64,000 bases of DNA from Membranipora membranacea (Eukaryota; Bryozoa; Gymnolaemata; Cheilostomatida; Membraniporidae), in the NCBI GenBank assembly GCA_914767715.1, contig OU612066.1, forward strand, positions 23,226,283-23,290,282, given 5' to 3'. Positions within the stretch are counted from its first letter, which is position 1. Each line of letters opens with the position of its first letter. The position numbers were made by a program, and so were the translations under genes. Positions 37,131 through 48,509 of the stretch are shown here, piece after piece. The notes under the pieces were generated by a model. That model saw nothing but the letters and a program-made list of their open reading frames with translations, did no database searches and was not told where the DNA came from.

Positions 37131-37299
37131 CAATGTTCAGGGCATCTTGTCTTCTAGATCACTCTATCTAACTCTAGCCAGATGTTAGAAATCAGTCTTC
37201 CGTCTTCACATCAGATCTGCATCCCCTGACTGGGAGGCTTGAAATTGAAATGAGCTATGTCACATCTCTCAGTGTTATGCATGGTCAAGTGGACAGTGA

Positions 37300-37395
37300 T
37301 AGCTCATCATGGTAGTGGGAGTGTTCTCTTACGATTAGTGTTCTTATCAACATGCAGATTTTGAAGGCCATTGGTTCGAATCCCACTGCAGTCCA
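37300..37395 (+). repeat. Possible tRNA-derived SINE remnant
   Basis: A perfect RNA polymerase III B-box word, GGTTCGAATCC, sits near 37374. About 60-70 bases upstream is a degraded A-box-like TAGCTCATCATGGTAG. The sequence does not fold as a clean tRNA, so a SINE head is the better reading. Confidence 0.35.
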
Positions 37396-37559
37396 TCGTC
37401 TACTGGGTTCGGTTGCCTGCAAACAGTACAACCTGGATCAGATATTGCTGCCGGGCCCCAAAGGCAGCTAATATTTCACCGCCCATGCCGCGGGATGTGT
37501 TGTGTGATATGACAACTTGATTTTAACTTGATTGATGTTCAATCAACTATTTAATGTTG

Positions 37560-38240
37560 TAGTTATTCAATTTCCTTTCGCAAGCACTACATATGTGACT
37601 TCTTTGCCCTTATGTGAAAGAAGTGAGCAGCGTGTGATTAACTCCAGCCTTACTGATAAAGCAATAACTTGAAGACGAGGCCTGAAAGCTGTCTTTGGTT
37701 CGTTGATTGATAACCAAAGCATTTTTGAATGGTTAGTGGTATCAACGTTGAACTTTTTTGATGACTCAGGCTGACAGGCCTCAATTCTAGGCATATTAAC
37801 ATCAATTTTACTCATTAGAGCCGTACGACCATCAGTTTCTCATAGAATGTGGCTGCAAAGGAATTTTGTTCCTAATAACTGTAGCTCTTTTGGTTGTGAG
37901 AAAATGTGCTGAATGTTGTTTTCGTGCAGTAGAACCATTAGTTTCCGACGAATGTTGTGAAGAAGGAATTTAGACAGTTGTTTTGACAGTAAGAAAATCT
38001 GGTCATGTCATCAAAGCAAAGCAAGCTAGCAAAAGTGTCAGTGACCTGATTGCCGATTGCTGTGCTGGATTACATTGAGGCCTAGACAATATATCTCACG
38101 GGTGTAGCAGCCATACACTAAAATATTAAGGGTGATGACTTATCACAAGAGTCATGCATCTGCTTTTGTAACGTTAATCAAAATCACAGCGACAAATCGT
38201 CTGTGAACATCAATTGTGTACATTTTATCACCCAATAATG
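37560..38240. repeat. Dispersed repeat R3, copy 1
   Basis: It shares ordered blocks with 42390-43060 and, more distantly, 48060-48450. Examples are GTAGAACCATTAGTTTC, GAAGGAATTTAGACA, ACTGATAAAG and a TGACAGGC block. No coding capacity is apparent and the class is unknown. Confidence 0.6.
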
Positions 38241-39278
38241 CAGAAAATGAAATTTCCAGCTTATTATACCATTTTGGTCTTGTACTGTCACTTCCATCAA
38301 TAATCTTACCACTTCATAGATCCTGGTTGTCACAACTGTAACAGATAATAACCCAAATTTTAACTAATTTAGTTCAAAACTTTCCAGTCAAAATTCAGAA
38401 ATTCAGATAGATATCAGTCAAATTTGTTGTCAGCATGATGAACAGCAGCAGATTGTCTAGGTTTTGATCGAAGCGATTTTTGATTATGGCTTTACATCCT
38501 GAGATATTTGGATTTTTGTGGCTAAACCAGCTTTATTTGGTCCAAAACATGCACTCCTCTCCAGCCAAAAAGCTGAAAATAGGTTAAAGAACATGTTATG
38601 CACATTAGCTTCCATTAAACTAGAGAGTATTTCCGAGGTTTTGTCATTGGCGTTTGATGATAAATTCAATTTTTGAGAAGGTATGAGCATAAACATTTCT
38701 CTTTCAATGCAAAACAATGACCCAAACAAGGTGATCTATTGTTGTACACAATGTGCTTTGCATGTAACACTGCATAGATTTTCATCACGCTTTTGCATAA
38801 CATAATTCACTTCATCATTTTGCCTTTTGCTGCCTATAAGTTTTCAATGTATTTTAGTTAATGTACAATTAATCAAGTAAGAAACATGCGGTTTTAAAAA
38901 AAATTGCGACATTAACATAAGTCAGACTACTGGCAACGTGTCAGTGAAGGAATTTTTGAGATGGGACAAGAAGTTCCTAAGAAACTGAAAAGGCGATATA
39001 TCACGTTAAAAATGAAATTAAGATTGATAATGCTGAAAACATAAATTATGCTCATTCTGACTACATTCACCATCAATGAAATGAGTTAATCTTTTGATTT
39101 TGTATAAAAAAATCTATTGTAAATTTGAATACTTAAATATTTGAATTTGCTCCATCTAAGCTTGTGGCGTGTCAATCTGAGTCAACAATCAGGTTCATCG
39201 TTGCTATCCACTGTTCATGAATACTGGTAGTATCAACGAGCCAAGGACAATATTCAGGCCAGGGGTCAGGGGATTGCA

Positions 39279-40100
39279 GTTACCAGCAGTTGCCGATCAA
39301 TAATCATTATAAAGGTTAAACCACTGTGGAATACATGTAGCCCAACAATGAAAGACATTGAGTGATGACATGACTCTATTCAGATAATCAGTTTGTTACT
39401 GCTAATCGTACGATATGCTGTACTCTATAACTGTTGTTGCTGCTGCTCTGCTCAATAGGGCTGCTACAATTATAAGTAGGCTCAGGTATGCTTTATCAAC
39501 CACGATGATCTTGAATTATGTGAATCTTGTGACGCAGTTGGCCTTGTCGATACTAATTTGCTGTGTCAGTTTAATGTCTTCTTACTTTTCATCTTTCTGT
39601 TTCCCTTAACATATCTAACGGAGTTATAATAAAGTAAATGTACTGAATAAACAAATTTATCCATTTAGGCATTTGAAAAAAAGTTGTTTTGCTTGTCACA
39701 TGGAAACTTAAGCACTATTTGTAAAAAGTGATTTGTATTTTGCTATCACTATTGTTAATGTTAATGTAATTGCTATTGCTAGCTTTGCTGGTTAAGGTCA
39801 AAATAAGGCAATGACCTTGTTTTAGTGAAATTCTGGCCGGGAACTAAGTTTGAAGAAAAGAATATCGAAGCAAACTACCAATATTATAGTGGTAAGAGAC
39901 TTATGAATACTACCTTCTCGTATTGATACAATCTGCGTTGATTCTCTGCCACTGACTGTTAACCTGAACTTTTGCTATACTGGCCTTTAAAGAAAAGTTA
40001 GCAATCGATTTGGCTGGTGCAATGAGGATTTTGTTGATATTATTCCTTATTAAAAGGTAAATGAAAAATAGTCATCGTTCTACCCGAGTTGTCCTCCCAC
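39279..40100 (+). pseudogene. Relic copy C of the orphan family (inverted, exons 1-2 only)
   Basis: It lies on the strand opposite to A and B. The upstream flank (TGTGGAATACATGTAGCCCAA, CAGATAATCAGTTTGTTACTG) matches theirs. Exon 1 from ATG 39415 is open (VVAAALLNRAATIISRLRYA...). Exon 2 near 39780-39893 matches (VKFWPGTKFEEKNIEANYQ) but reads TAA after LRSK, and the exon 1 donor GTAAGT is gone. Homology continues into the next intron to about 40100 and stops. Confidence 0.8.
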
Positions 40101-40932
40101 TAATAAAAAATAATGAAACCAGTAAGTTCCTCAACATACATACTAAACATACAAAATGGAACTAAAGTTGTCCAATGCGTAACACCCCTCTCAAAAATGG
40201 CCATGGCTTTATAAATGCCTCCCCTAAACTTTGAATAACGACCCACCAGTTCAATCGGTGTTGACATCAAATAACACTGAGCTTTTCTAGTCTTTCATCG
40301 TTACATGATTTCCGTCACGATAAGCCAATAGCATCGTGGCTGACCTAATATCATCAAGCAGATAACCAGTAAGAGAATGAAAACAATTGGCCACTTGAAC
40401 CAGAGTTTGATTGATTTTCAAATGACATAAGTGTCAGCAAATTTTGTTGTTTGTGGACAGAGGGGGGAAACTTGGTTGATTTATGGTAACTATGGTTACT
40501 GGTGTGGAAGTGTTGTGATTTGATACAGATCCGTCACATTGACTCGGTAGCTAGACTTCTCTAGCATATATTGCTTTCTCACATGCGATCATTTTCCTAC
40601 ATTCCCATTGTATCTTTGCATTCAATGTTGGTGCTGTGGTGACCTCGGAGATGTTATTAAGACTTTGATACGCACGGGACAATTTAAGTTCTGGTTACCA
40701 TATTCGCTATATGTATTAGTATTTGTTTGTTTCATTTCTCTATCAGACCAAGGCTCAATAGCAATGAAATATTGTGCTCATTTTTACTCAATATAAATGT
40801 TGTCATTGTGAAAAAAATCTCATATAGAACTTAAAAAAGTTTTTGCGCGTTTTTGCAATCGTGGCATCGAGAGCTTTTCGATGGTATATATAACAATATG
40901 ATAACATGGAAAAAAAAATCCGTTACTATACC

Positions 40933-41276
40933 TTAAATGGCAACCAGGGTTTCGCAGCAATGCGTAAATGGGGAGTAAAGATTGTGCTACGCAGCATCTG
41001 CTCTGTGCATGACGTCATTCAGTTTAGGGGAGGTTCCAAGACATTGCTGTAATAATGATAGAGCATAGACTAAATAGAACATGACAGGTAACTGCTCTAT
41101 GGGGTTTTATATTAGTTGAGTTTGAGCAGCAGCATTTTAGGACCTGATGGATAAAATGTTTAATAAGAATTCTGACTGAGTAATCATTCGATTTGGATTG
41201 GTCTTTTTCCCTATGTATAGGGTACAATCTGCTATCAATCGATGAGAACTTGTTTGAAACCTTGGTTGCTCTTTAA
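40933..41276. mobile_element. TTAA-bounded MITE, copy 3
   Basis: Starts TTAAATGGCAACCAGGGTTT and ends AAACCTTGGTTGCTCTTTAA. The body matches copies at 10321-10687 and 35784-36170. Confidence 0.8.
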
Positions 41277-41737
41277 GGTTATGATACCAATGTTGACCGA
41301 ATTTGACTTTTCATATATCGCTGGAAAACTAATCGAACACTGATTCTAAAAATATTGGTTTCAGCATGACATCATGTCATGGCATTGTCCTGTTCTGATA
41401 AAAAAGCAGGATAATCGTCTTTGGGGAGGATAAGTTGAGACAATTTGGTGCAGGTACAATGGTTCATATCGGACTTTCAAATGAATGATGTTTTCAAGAC
41501 ACCTCTGAAGCACCCATGAGCAGCAATATCTGGATCCTGTGCACCAGATGCAAAAACATATTTTATGCATTGGTTGTCAGCTCATTTTAGGTCGCTTTGG
41601 TTTAATGGATTAGGTTCCAATGTTTTTAATTAACTAATTAACGCACTATGACGTTATCGTTGACATTTTTGGGTGGGCTAACTTACTTGGGATTCCACAC
41701 AGGACACACAACTCTTGTAGACAAATTATCTTAAAGT

Positions 41738-42175
41738 CAATCGGGGATAGCTTGTGCAAAGTCATGGACAAAGACATTGCATAGTATTGGCACACTGATT
41801 AGGGATGGTTTGTAATCCGACATATAACCTCTGTATTTCACTCTTTGCTGTCTATAGCTGAGGAAACACTGCACTAGCCTGATGAGAGATGGTCGGTTGT
41901 TCAGCGAGATTCTTTCACTGACCCAATGATCTAGTTCTATTCGATCGAACGCTTTGCCAAAATCTAGTATGTAGTAATGAGTGAACAGCTATTAACAATA
42001 TTGACAATATTGGTAGCTAAAGCTGATGAGAACTTCACCAACGCATCCGAGTTGCCAAGCGATTTGGTGTTAGCGAACCGATGATCAATGTGCGACAGGT
42101 CATAACTGATGTTTTTGGTAGTGGACTCTTTCTGCTATTTTCCCGAGGTAAAAGTGAAGCGAGACCGGTCTTAGA
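41738..42175 (-). mobile_element. Decayed non-LTR (LINE) reverse transcriptase fragment
   Basis: Reading the minus strand gives YILDFGKAFDRIELDHWV (the DFSKAFD-type RT motif), then LIRLVQCFLSYRQQRVKYRG and NVFVHDFAQAIPD before a stop. This order matches LINE reverse transcriptases (FSKAFD, W..FL..R.Q.V, F.NDL). The GVPQGS block is corrupted and the upstream frame breaks. It is too short to assign to a clade. Confidence 0.75.
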
Positions 42176-42389
42176 TTTTTAAATACCTTAGGATATGTTT
42201 TTTTTCTTCAGAGGTGTTATTACTTATCAGCTCTCTTCCACTAGTTTGGAAAGACTCCGACGAAGACAGTCAAATTCACTATATGTGGGCTAATGGCTCT
42301 GCGAGTAAATATGAATTACTTTTCTAGCTCAATTCGGGTTAGTCGGTTGGTTGCTTTGTCAACATCCTTGCCATTAAGATGATGAATGA

Positions 42390-43060
42390 ACTCTTCATGG
42401 GAAAAGAGTGAGCAACATGTGAACCCTGTCTACTGATAAAGACCATCATTTAACTGTTAGCATAAATACTGAATTTGGCTCGTTGACACCTTAAGTATTT
42501 CTGAATGTTTAGTGGTGGCAATGTTGAACTTTATTGATGGCTCGGACTGACAGGCGGATCAAGATCAATTTTCCTTGTATAAGCTGAATACCATGTTATG
42601 TATGACCTTCAGTTTCTGATAGAAAGTGGTTACAAAGGAATTTTGTTTTGGTAGTAAGAAAACTTGCTGGAAGCAGTATTTTTGCAGTAGAACCATTAGT
42701 TTCTGATGAATGTGGTCGTGAAGGAATTTAGACATTAACAGTTGAAACAGTTTTGGTGGTAAGAGAAGGTAAGGTAAGGTAAGGTCATTGAATAAGAGCA
42801 AAACCAATAAGCAAAAGTTCAATGAAGCCAGTCTGTGGAATCATCATGCTGTGCTGTATTACATTGATTTCACATAGTTAAGATAATCGAGAAGATTGAT
42901 TGGAGTCATTGGGGCCTAGACAAAATAGTAGAGCTTTCAGCTCCTTTGGCATCAATTGCTTGATAGTTTTAAAAAAAAAAGCTAGGTATTATTAACAAGC
43001 AGTAATTTTTATTACAGCCCCTACATTAAAAGACTGAGGACTATGACTTATCACCAGTCC
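42390..43060. repeat. Dispersed repeat R3, copy 2
   Basis: Colinear with copy 1 at 37560-38240 through the blocks GTAGAACCATTAGTTTCTGA, GAAGGAATTTAGACA and GACTTATCACC. Confidence 0.6.
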
Positions 43061-43876
43061 ACATAACATACTGCTGTAGATCACCATTCTCCAGTCTTTA
43101 GAGAGTAACTTCACCTTGAGCGTAACAACCAAGTATACAGAAACAATACCATCTGTGAAAAGTTTATCATTGAAAATTTGTCATTTCTACATCAATTATC
43201 CCTGATCATCCATTTGTGTAACAATTGGTTTGCCTACCGAACAGGTTCCGGCGTACACGAGTTCAACTCAAACCTGATATCACATCAGGATGCTATATAA
43301 ATGGGTTACCAATACTCATTCAGGTTTAGTTTCTCAATATTTTTTCATGTCATTTGTGATATCAGTGATAGTAATGAGACTCTTATAACTTTGAAGTCTG
43401 TAAGATCTGTGATGTCTGTTAGGATTGTGAGCGGTGTGACATTGTTTTGTGTCCTGAATATTTTGTTTCATAACTAATTGACTGTTTGATTTGGCTTTAT
43501 ACACATTTTGAACTGACTGCAAGTGTAATGTAACAGAACTTTACATTATCAGTATTCACCGTCAGAATTTTGGGCATACAGTACAGTACATGATATATCA
43601 AGTGATATCAGTATATTTCACATTGCTTTTCCACAGTGATGGTAAAGCCTCAGTTTAAACTACAAAATATGCGCCCTGTGAATGGCGATGATGTAAAATG
43701 TAAAGGTCATCTCAGTCGTATCCTAGAAACTGTTGCTCGGAGGCTGCTAAGTTAGGTGCTTAGGTTGCTGGTTGCGGCATTCCAAGTTTCATGACTTTTT
43801 AGCAGGTCACTTTCACCCATGCAAAGCGTGGAAAGTGGGGAGCTACCCTGGTATATTGACAGCCTTGCAGATGAGA

Positions 43877-43884
43877 TATAAAAG
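43877..43884 (+). promoter_or_regulatory. TATA box of the cysteine-rich peptide gene
   Basis: TATAAAAG lies about 25-30 bases before a probable transcription start near 43905-43910. A non-coding first exon ends at 43954 with donor GTAAGT. Confidence 0.7.
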
Positions 43885-44535
43885 CCAGCTCTTGCCGTGT
43901 TAGCGTCAGGGTGCAGACTGATCCACTCTCATCACAACACAACATAAGCTCTCTGTAAGTACAGTCAAAACATATATGATTGAAAAATAATATGAATGAG
44001 ATTGAGCGTAAGTTAAATCATTACTATAATACCAACATGCTTCTCTCTGTGGTTTTGCACTCATAACTTCAGGGCTAACTGGTCAATCAACTTTTCACTG
44101 AATCCAATTTTATATGGTTAAGTTTCAAGAATGGATGACCATAACTTATAGAGATATAACCGGAAATAAAATTCTCCTCTAGATTCTGTTTATTTAAGTG
44201 TTTTGATGACTCCTTGCATGTCACATGACTTGTCGCAACAGACATAACTTCATTTCAGTCTATTTGGCTGTTGTGATATTAGCTTTCATGATAGCTATAA
44301 AGATAGCTTAGGATATTAATCTTGAGCTTCATGAATTTCCTTATTAAATATCTATCTGTGAATCAAAAAAGTGACCAATCACAAGGTTCCTCTGTTCAAA
44401 CTGGGCAGAGGCTCACCATTAAGTCAGAACTCGAACCCAAACAATTGTGTCATATTTTGACATATTAAAGAAAATCAGCATTTCTTGTATTGTCACTGTA
44501 TATTTCATTCATTCTGATTTATAGAATCGTTCAAA

Positions 44536-45152
44536 ATGAAGGGATTTGCACTCTTGGTGGTGATGTTTTTGGCTTTTACTGCCGTCTTCGTTGAAGGCTG
44601 GTTAGAATTCAAATCTGTGTCTTAAAGTGCTCAATATAATCACCATTATTTTGCCAGTATTTTGCGTCTCCTTAAATTGTTTATGAGAAATTTTAAAGTC
44701 TAAGCTCTGTTTTAGTTTAGTCATACCCTTGATTCAATTTGATTATGGTTATTTAATATCATCTTTTATATACCCACCATGAGTGAAACACTTTAATCGG
44801 GAATAACAATGATTGAATGAAAAAATAAATTGACATTTGATAAGAGAAGTTGATCATAAATATGTTGCTGTTGTTGGTATTACTGAGAGCTAGGAATCGT
44901 GTATAGGCTTAACATCAAGCTTGTCGATTGCATCATATGTGTGTAAAATTTACTCGTATCGGTATTGTTTAAGAACAGGGAGGACGGGATCACTGATGAT
45001 CGAAATATCATTTTGTTTTGTTATCTGTAGTGGCTGAAGCACAAGGATGTGAACACTATTACTGTAAAAAGGATTGCAGGAGGCATGGCCAGAGTGGAGG
45101 CTGCACATATGATATTAAAGTGTCATCTCGGCCTTACTGCAAGTGCACATGA
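44536..45152 (+). CDS. Secreted cysteine-rich CS-alpha-beta (defensin-like) peptide
   Basis: A leader exon (about 43905-43954) is followed by exon 44525-44600, whose ATG at 44536 starts a signal peptide (MKGFALLVVMFLAFTAVFVEG). Exon 45031-45152 encodes a mature region starting near AEAQG with six cysteines spaced C-x4-C-x3-C-x8-C-x10-C-x-C. The C-x3-C plus C-x-C arrangement is the cysteine-stabilised alpha-beta fold of defensins and related peptides. It is cationic, so an antimicrobial role is inferred. Problem: the GT donor at 44600 leaves two bases while the next exon needs one. A GC donor after 44596 would give 60 aa in frame. Alternatives are a one-base sequence error, an unseen exon, or a recent pseudogene. 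Poly(A) signals AATAAA lie at 45161 and 45244. Confidence 0.7.
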
Positions 45153-45160
45153 TTAAAGAA

Positions 45161-45249
45161 AATAAATAAGATGCACAACATCAGACACACACATACATTT
45201 ACAACTTGACCATCATATTTTGTATATCAGTCTGTGTCTGTTCAATAAA
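45161..45249 (+). terminator. Tandem poly(A) signals of the peptide gene
   Basis: AATAAA occurs at 45161-45166 and again at 45244-45249, just past the peptide stop codon. Confidence 0.6.
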
Positions 45250-45404
45250 GAATAATCAAGAATAAAAAATATTATGATTTATAATATGCAAGGTCACAGA
45301 TGTACAACATTAAAATCAAAGACTTACCAGGGAGCAATTCACAGTCACACTTATTTATGTCAAGGGTAAGAATTATATCTATATCTCATATAATCCCACA
45401 GTAC

Positions 45405-45566
45405 CAACAGTATCCGGTGTATCAGGCCAACAGTATCCTGTATATCAGGTCAACAGTATCCTGTGTACATAGATTTAAAAACAATACTGTTTTTAAATCT
45501 ATGCCTGTGTATCAGGCCTACAATATCCTGTGCATCAAGCCCATACTATCCTATGTATAAGGCCAA
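45405..45566. repeat. Degenerate ~23-bp tandem repeat with embedded hairpin
   Basis: Five or so units resemble GTATCAGGCCAACAGTATCCT. A palindromic insertion (CATAGATTTAAAAACA...TGTTTTTAAATCTATG) interrupts the array at about 45468-45503. Confidence 0.7.
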
Positions 45567-45727
45567 CCCCCTTCAGTATAAAATGATGTAGATTTGAAAA
45601 TTTGTACCAGCAGGAATTTCACTGAGCAGAAACTGATTAGATATCATCAGGTTTTTGGAGGTTTTCTCAGGAGGTAGAATTTTACCATATTAATGGCAGA
45701 TATACTTCTCAAATGATTTGTTGTTGC

Positions 45728-45899
45728 GGAAACCAAATCAATCAATGCGAATGCGAATGCTGCAGACTTTGCAGTCGTTGTTCTCTGATCTTTGTTCTTT
45801 GATTCGCATTGATTGATTTGGTTTCCATAACAACAAATCAATCAATGCGAATGCGAATGCTGCAGACTTTGCAGTCGTTGTTCTCTGATCTTTGTTCTT
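45728..45899. repeat. 65-bp direct duplication with 100-bp period plus an inverted copy
   Basis: Bases 45735-45799 recur almost exactly at 45835-45899. Between them, 45798-45826 is the reverse complement of 45728-45752 (AAACCAAATCAATCAATGCG). It resembles a fold-back structure with one duplicated arm. Confidence 0.8.
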
Positions 45900-46370
45900 G
45901 GTTCTTGTTCTTTGAATTCTATCTTTTAATCTGCAGACTTTGTTCTATCAACAGCATTCTTCATTGCAAGAAATGGAGTTTTGTCAACCTTCATCATTTT
46001 ATATTTTTGTTTTTTTTGCGAATTGTTGTTCAAGACACAGCATTCATATTGTCATGCAGGTGACATCTTCATCGCAAGAAATAGACTTTTATCAACATTC
46101 AAATTTTTATAAAGTTTGCTTTTTTCATTTCAATCTCAATTGGCACCGAGTATCTTTCCGAATGTCACACAGAAGGTATCATCTAGACCGTCAAGCTGAA
46201 CAGCAGTATTGTAACCGTCAGCAGAATAACACTTGTGGAAACCTGATTTAATTAAAAAGCCGCAGAGCTAACATAGGAATCATTGATCGAACATTCGTAA
46301 ACCATCCAGAGAGGACATGAGAAGATCAGTTCAGGTTAATAATTAGGAACTGCAGTATTAATTTTAATCA

Positions 46371-46400
46371 TAATATATATATATATATACATATATTCTT
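46371..46400. repeat. (AT)n microsatellite
   Basis: A run of alternating A and T about 25-30 bases long. Confidence 0.8.
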
Positions 46401-48059
46401 TTCTTTTAATTCATCTCTATTTTTAATAGTCAGGGGAATTCAATAAATAATTTAATTGTTTATCTGAGTCAATTGTCTGCTAGTCTAGTCTTGTCTTGAC
46501 AAAGAAATATTAGCCGTTGTACCTACCTGATTATACATAGTCATGATTATGTAGTCAGGGACTACAGACATATTCACAGCATTCAGAGTTCACCTTTTGA
46601 CGGCCTTGTTGACGCTTCTGTATCATCAGAGCTGATATATTGGGAAAGTTTCATAAATCAGCTCAGTCTTATAAATAGACATTTTGTGGAATTACATTGA
46701 GCAATCATTTGACAGTCTTGATACAACAGGAAGTGCAGTATCATAGAATCAGTAAAACAATTTGAGGATTGTATTAATAATAGGTCGACCGAATAATTTA
46801 AGATTGTGCATTATCATAGTATCATTGAATTGAAAATAAGTGAAAAATTGAGTGTACTAATTTCAGTCAAGTGGATTTATTTCTGTGCTGTAGTAATTTC
46901 TGTTGTGTAATAATTTCTATCGCTCATAAATCACATCCAATATTGTCTGATCTGTGTATCGACAATATAAAAGAGCCCAATAAGAATCATAAAATAATCT
47001 GTAACCATAATACTGCATATATAAACTCATCATCATTTGTAACATCATAACTCTTGTGTGAAGTGGAAAGTGCACCTACACATAGAACCCTCCAGTGAAA
47101 TAATATCCCACTCGCTCGAGACAGAGTAGACTCGGAGAAATCCAACTTCACCTTGTTGTGTTCACGGCCCATTCCGTGTCTCACACAAGCTTTTTGTTTG
47201 TCAAGAGAATGCTAAATATGCTATCCCAGATATGGAGTTCAATGCAGAAGGTTTAGACACCCTCTATAGGTTATACCATTTCAGATAAAATAGACTTTAT
47301 ATTAACAAGATAGAATACTGTGATATCCTAGAGTGAACAAATCTAGAGAGATATACACCTGATGGTGCTTGGGGCTGGAACAGACATCCTTTTAGAGCTC
47401 CCCTAGTGGACCTCAAACCCACAACTCCAAAGGCACCAATCACCTAGCAGTGAATACCGATATCGCCAACTCACCATCCCAACTAGCTACCTAAAATAGA
47501 AAAAAACCACTTTTGTTTGTCAAGCCTTTAAATGCTGCAAAAAATGAAAGCCGTCTGGGCTTGATAGTTTATAATTAAATTTCATGGATTTCGTAATCAA
47601 ATGGCCACTTACTACATTTGGATAGATACATAACCATGTTGTTGTTTTGATAAAAATTGTAATTACTTTTTCTTAGAGTAGAAGTTCAGCAGGCCGTTCA
47701 TTGGTCAAATAGGTTTATACCGCAGTTTACATATCTAAAGGGATCCTGATTATGTTCATAAGAGTTATTAGCGAAGGCTCTGATTTTCTCAGGACATACA
47801 AAGCGAGTAAAAGTTGAGTTACAATGGTACCTGAACATTGTATTTGGAAGTAACTTTTCGTTGTCTAGTGGGGAAGTAACACCCAGTAATGTCCCATAGA
47901 CAGAATATTCAGGTGTTCTCCTCATTGTGGAATGTAGTTAAGGGCAAGATGTGATCGAATGAGAGTTGAACAGGGAGTACTATAGGTCTGAAATGTTTGA
48001 CACCACAAGGTTCTGGAAATTATTCATGATCAAGTTAACCTTGACAGCACATCGGGGTA

Positions 48060-48450
48060 GCAGGAATGCTGTCTGAGTATATAGCTAATCAATTTTCTTG
48101 TGCAAGCACTGCTAGCAGTTCCCTCATCCGCACAATGATGAAAAAGCCCTCATCCAAAAGAAATGAGAAGCATGTGAAATATTCCTTTCTGCTGATAATG
48201 AAGACTCTTGAGTTTTGGCCCTTGAACATTCTCCTTGGCTCGTTGATACCTCAAGTATTCTTAGACAAACAGTGGATATCAACCATGAACCCGATTGACA
48301 TCTCAGATTGATAGGCCTCAATCTTGGATGGAGACACTTTAAATAGCCACTTGGATAGCTGATTACTGCCTGTATAGCCATCATTTTCTGATCGTAAGTG
48401 GTTGCAAATAAACTATGTCAGATTTATCAAAAGCATTGAATGACAAAGTT
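48060..48450. repeat. Dispersed repeat R3, copy 3 (most diverged)
   Basis: It shares the order of blocks GAGAAGCATGTGAA, CTGATAA, TGGCTCGTTGATACC, GATAGGCCTCAATCTT with the copies at 37560 and 42390. Confidence 0.5.
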
Positions 48451-48509
48451 TAAATAAAGTCGAACGATCTCGTAGTAGCAACAGCAGCAGCAGCAGCAAA
48501 TAATGCAAA

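Larger units (their letters stand above)
36468..39278. other. Non-coding region between gene B and relic C
   Basis: It begins with the conserved upstream flank of gene B. It then contains an inverted repeat (37068-37130), a tRNA-like SINE remnant near 37300-37395, and one copy of a dispersed repeat (37560-38240). No protein gene is evident. Confidence 0.5.
40101..43870. other. Repeat-rich non-coding stretch
   Basis: It contains MITE copy 3 (40933-41276), a LINE reverse-transcriptase relic (41738-42175) and dispersed repeat R3 copy 2 (42390-43060). A short GGTAA tandem run lies near 42770. No intact gene is visible. Confidence 0.5.

Noticed and set aside
45300-45560. 86-codon plus frame downstream of the peptide gene
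   Set aside because: It is the translation of a short tandem repeat, not a gene.
45405-45566. CRISPR-like array
   Set aside because: Repeats are degenerate and contiguous without unique spacers, in animal nuclear DNA; a minisatellite explains it.
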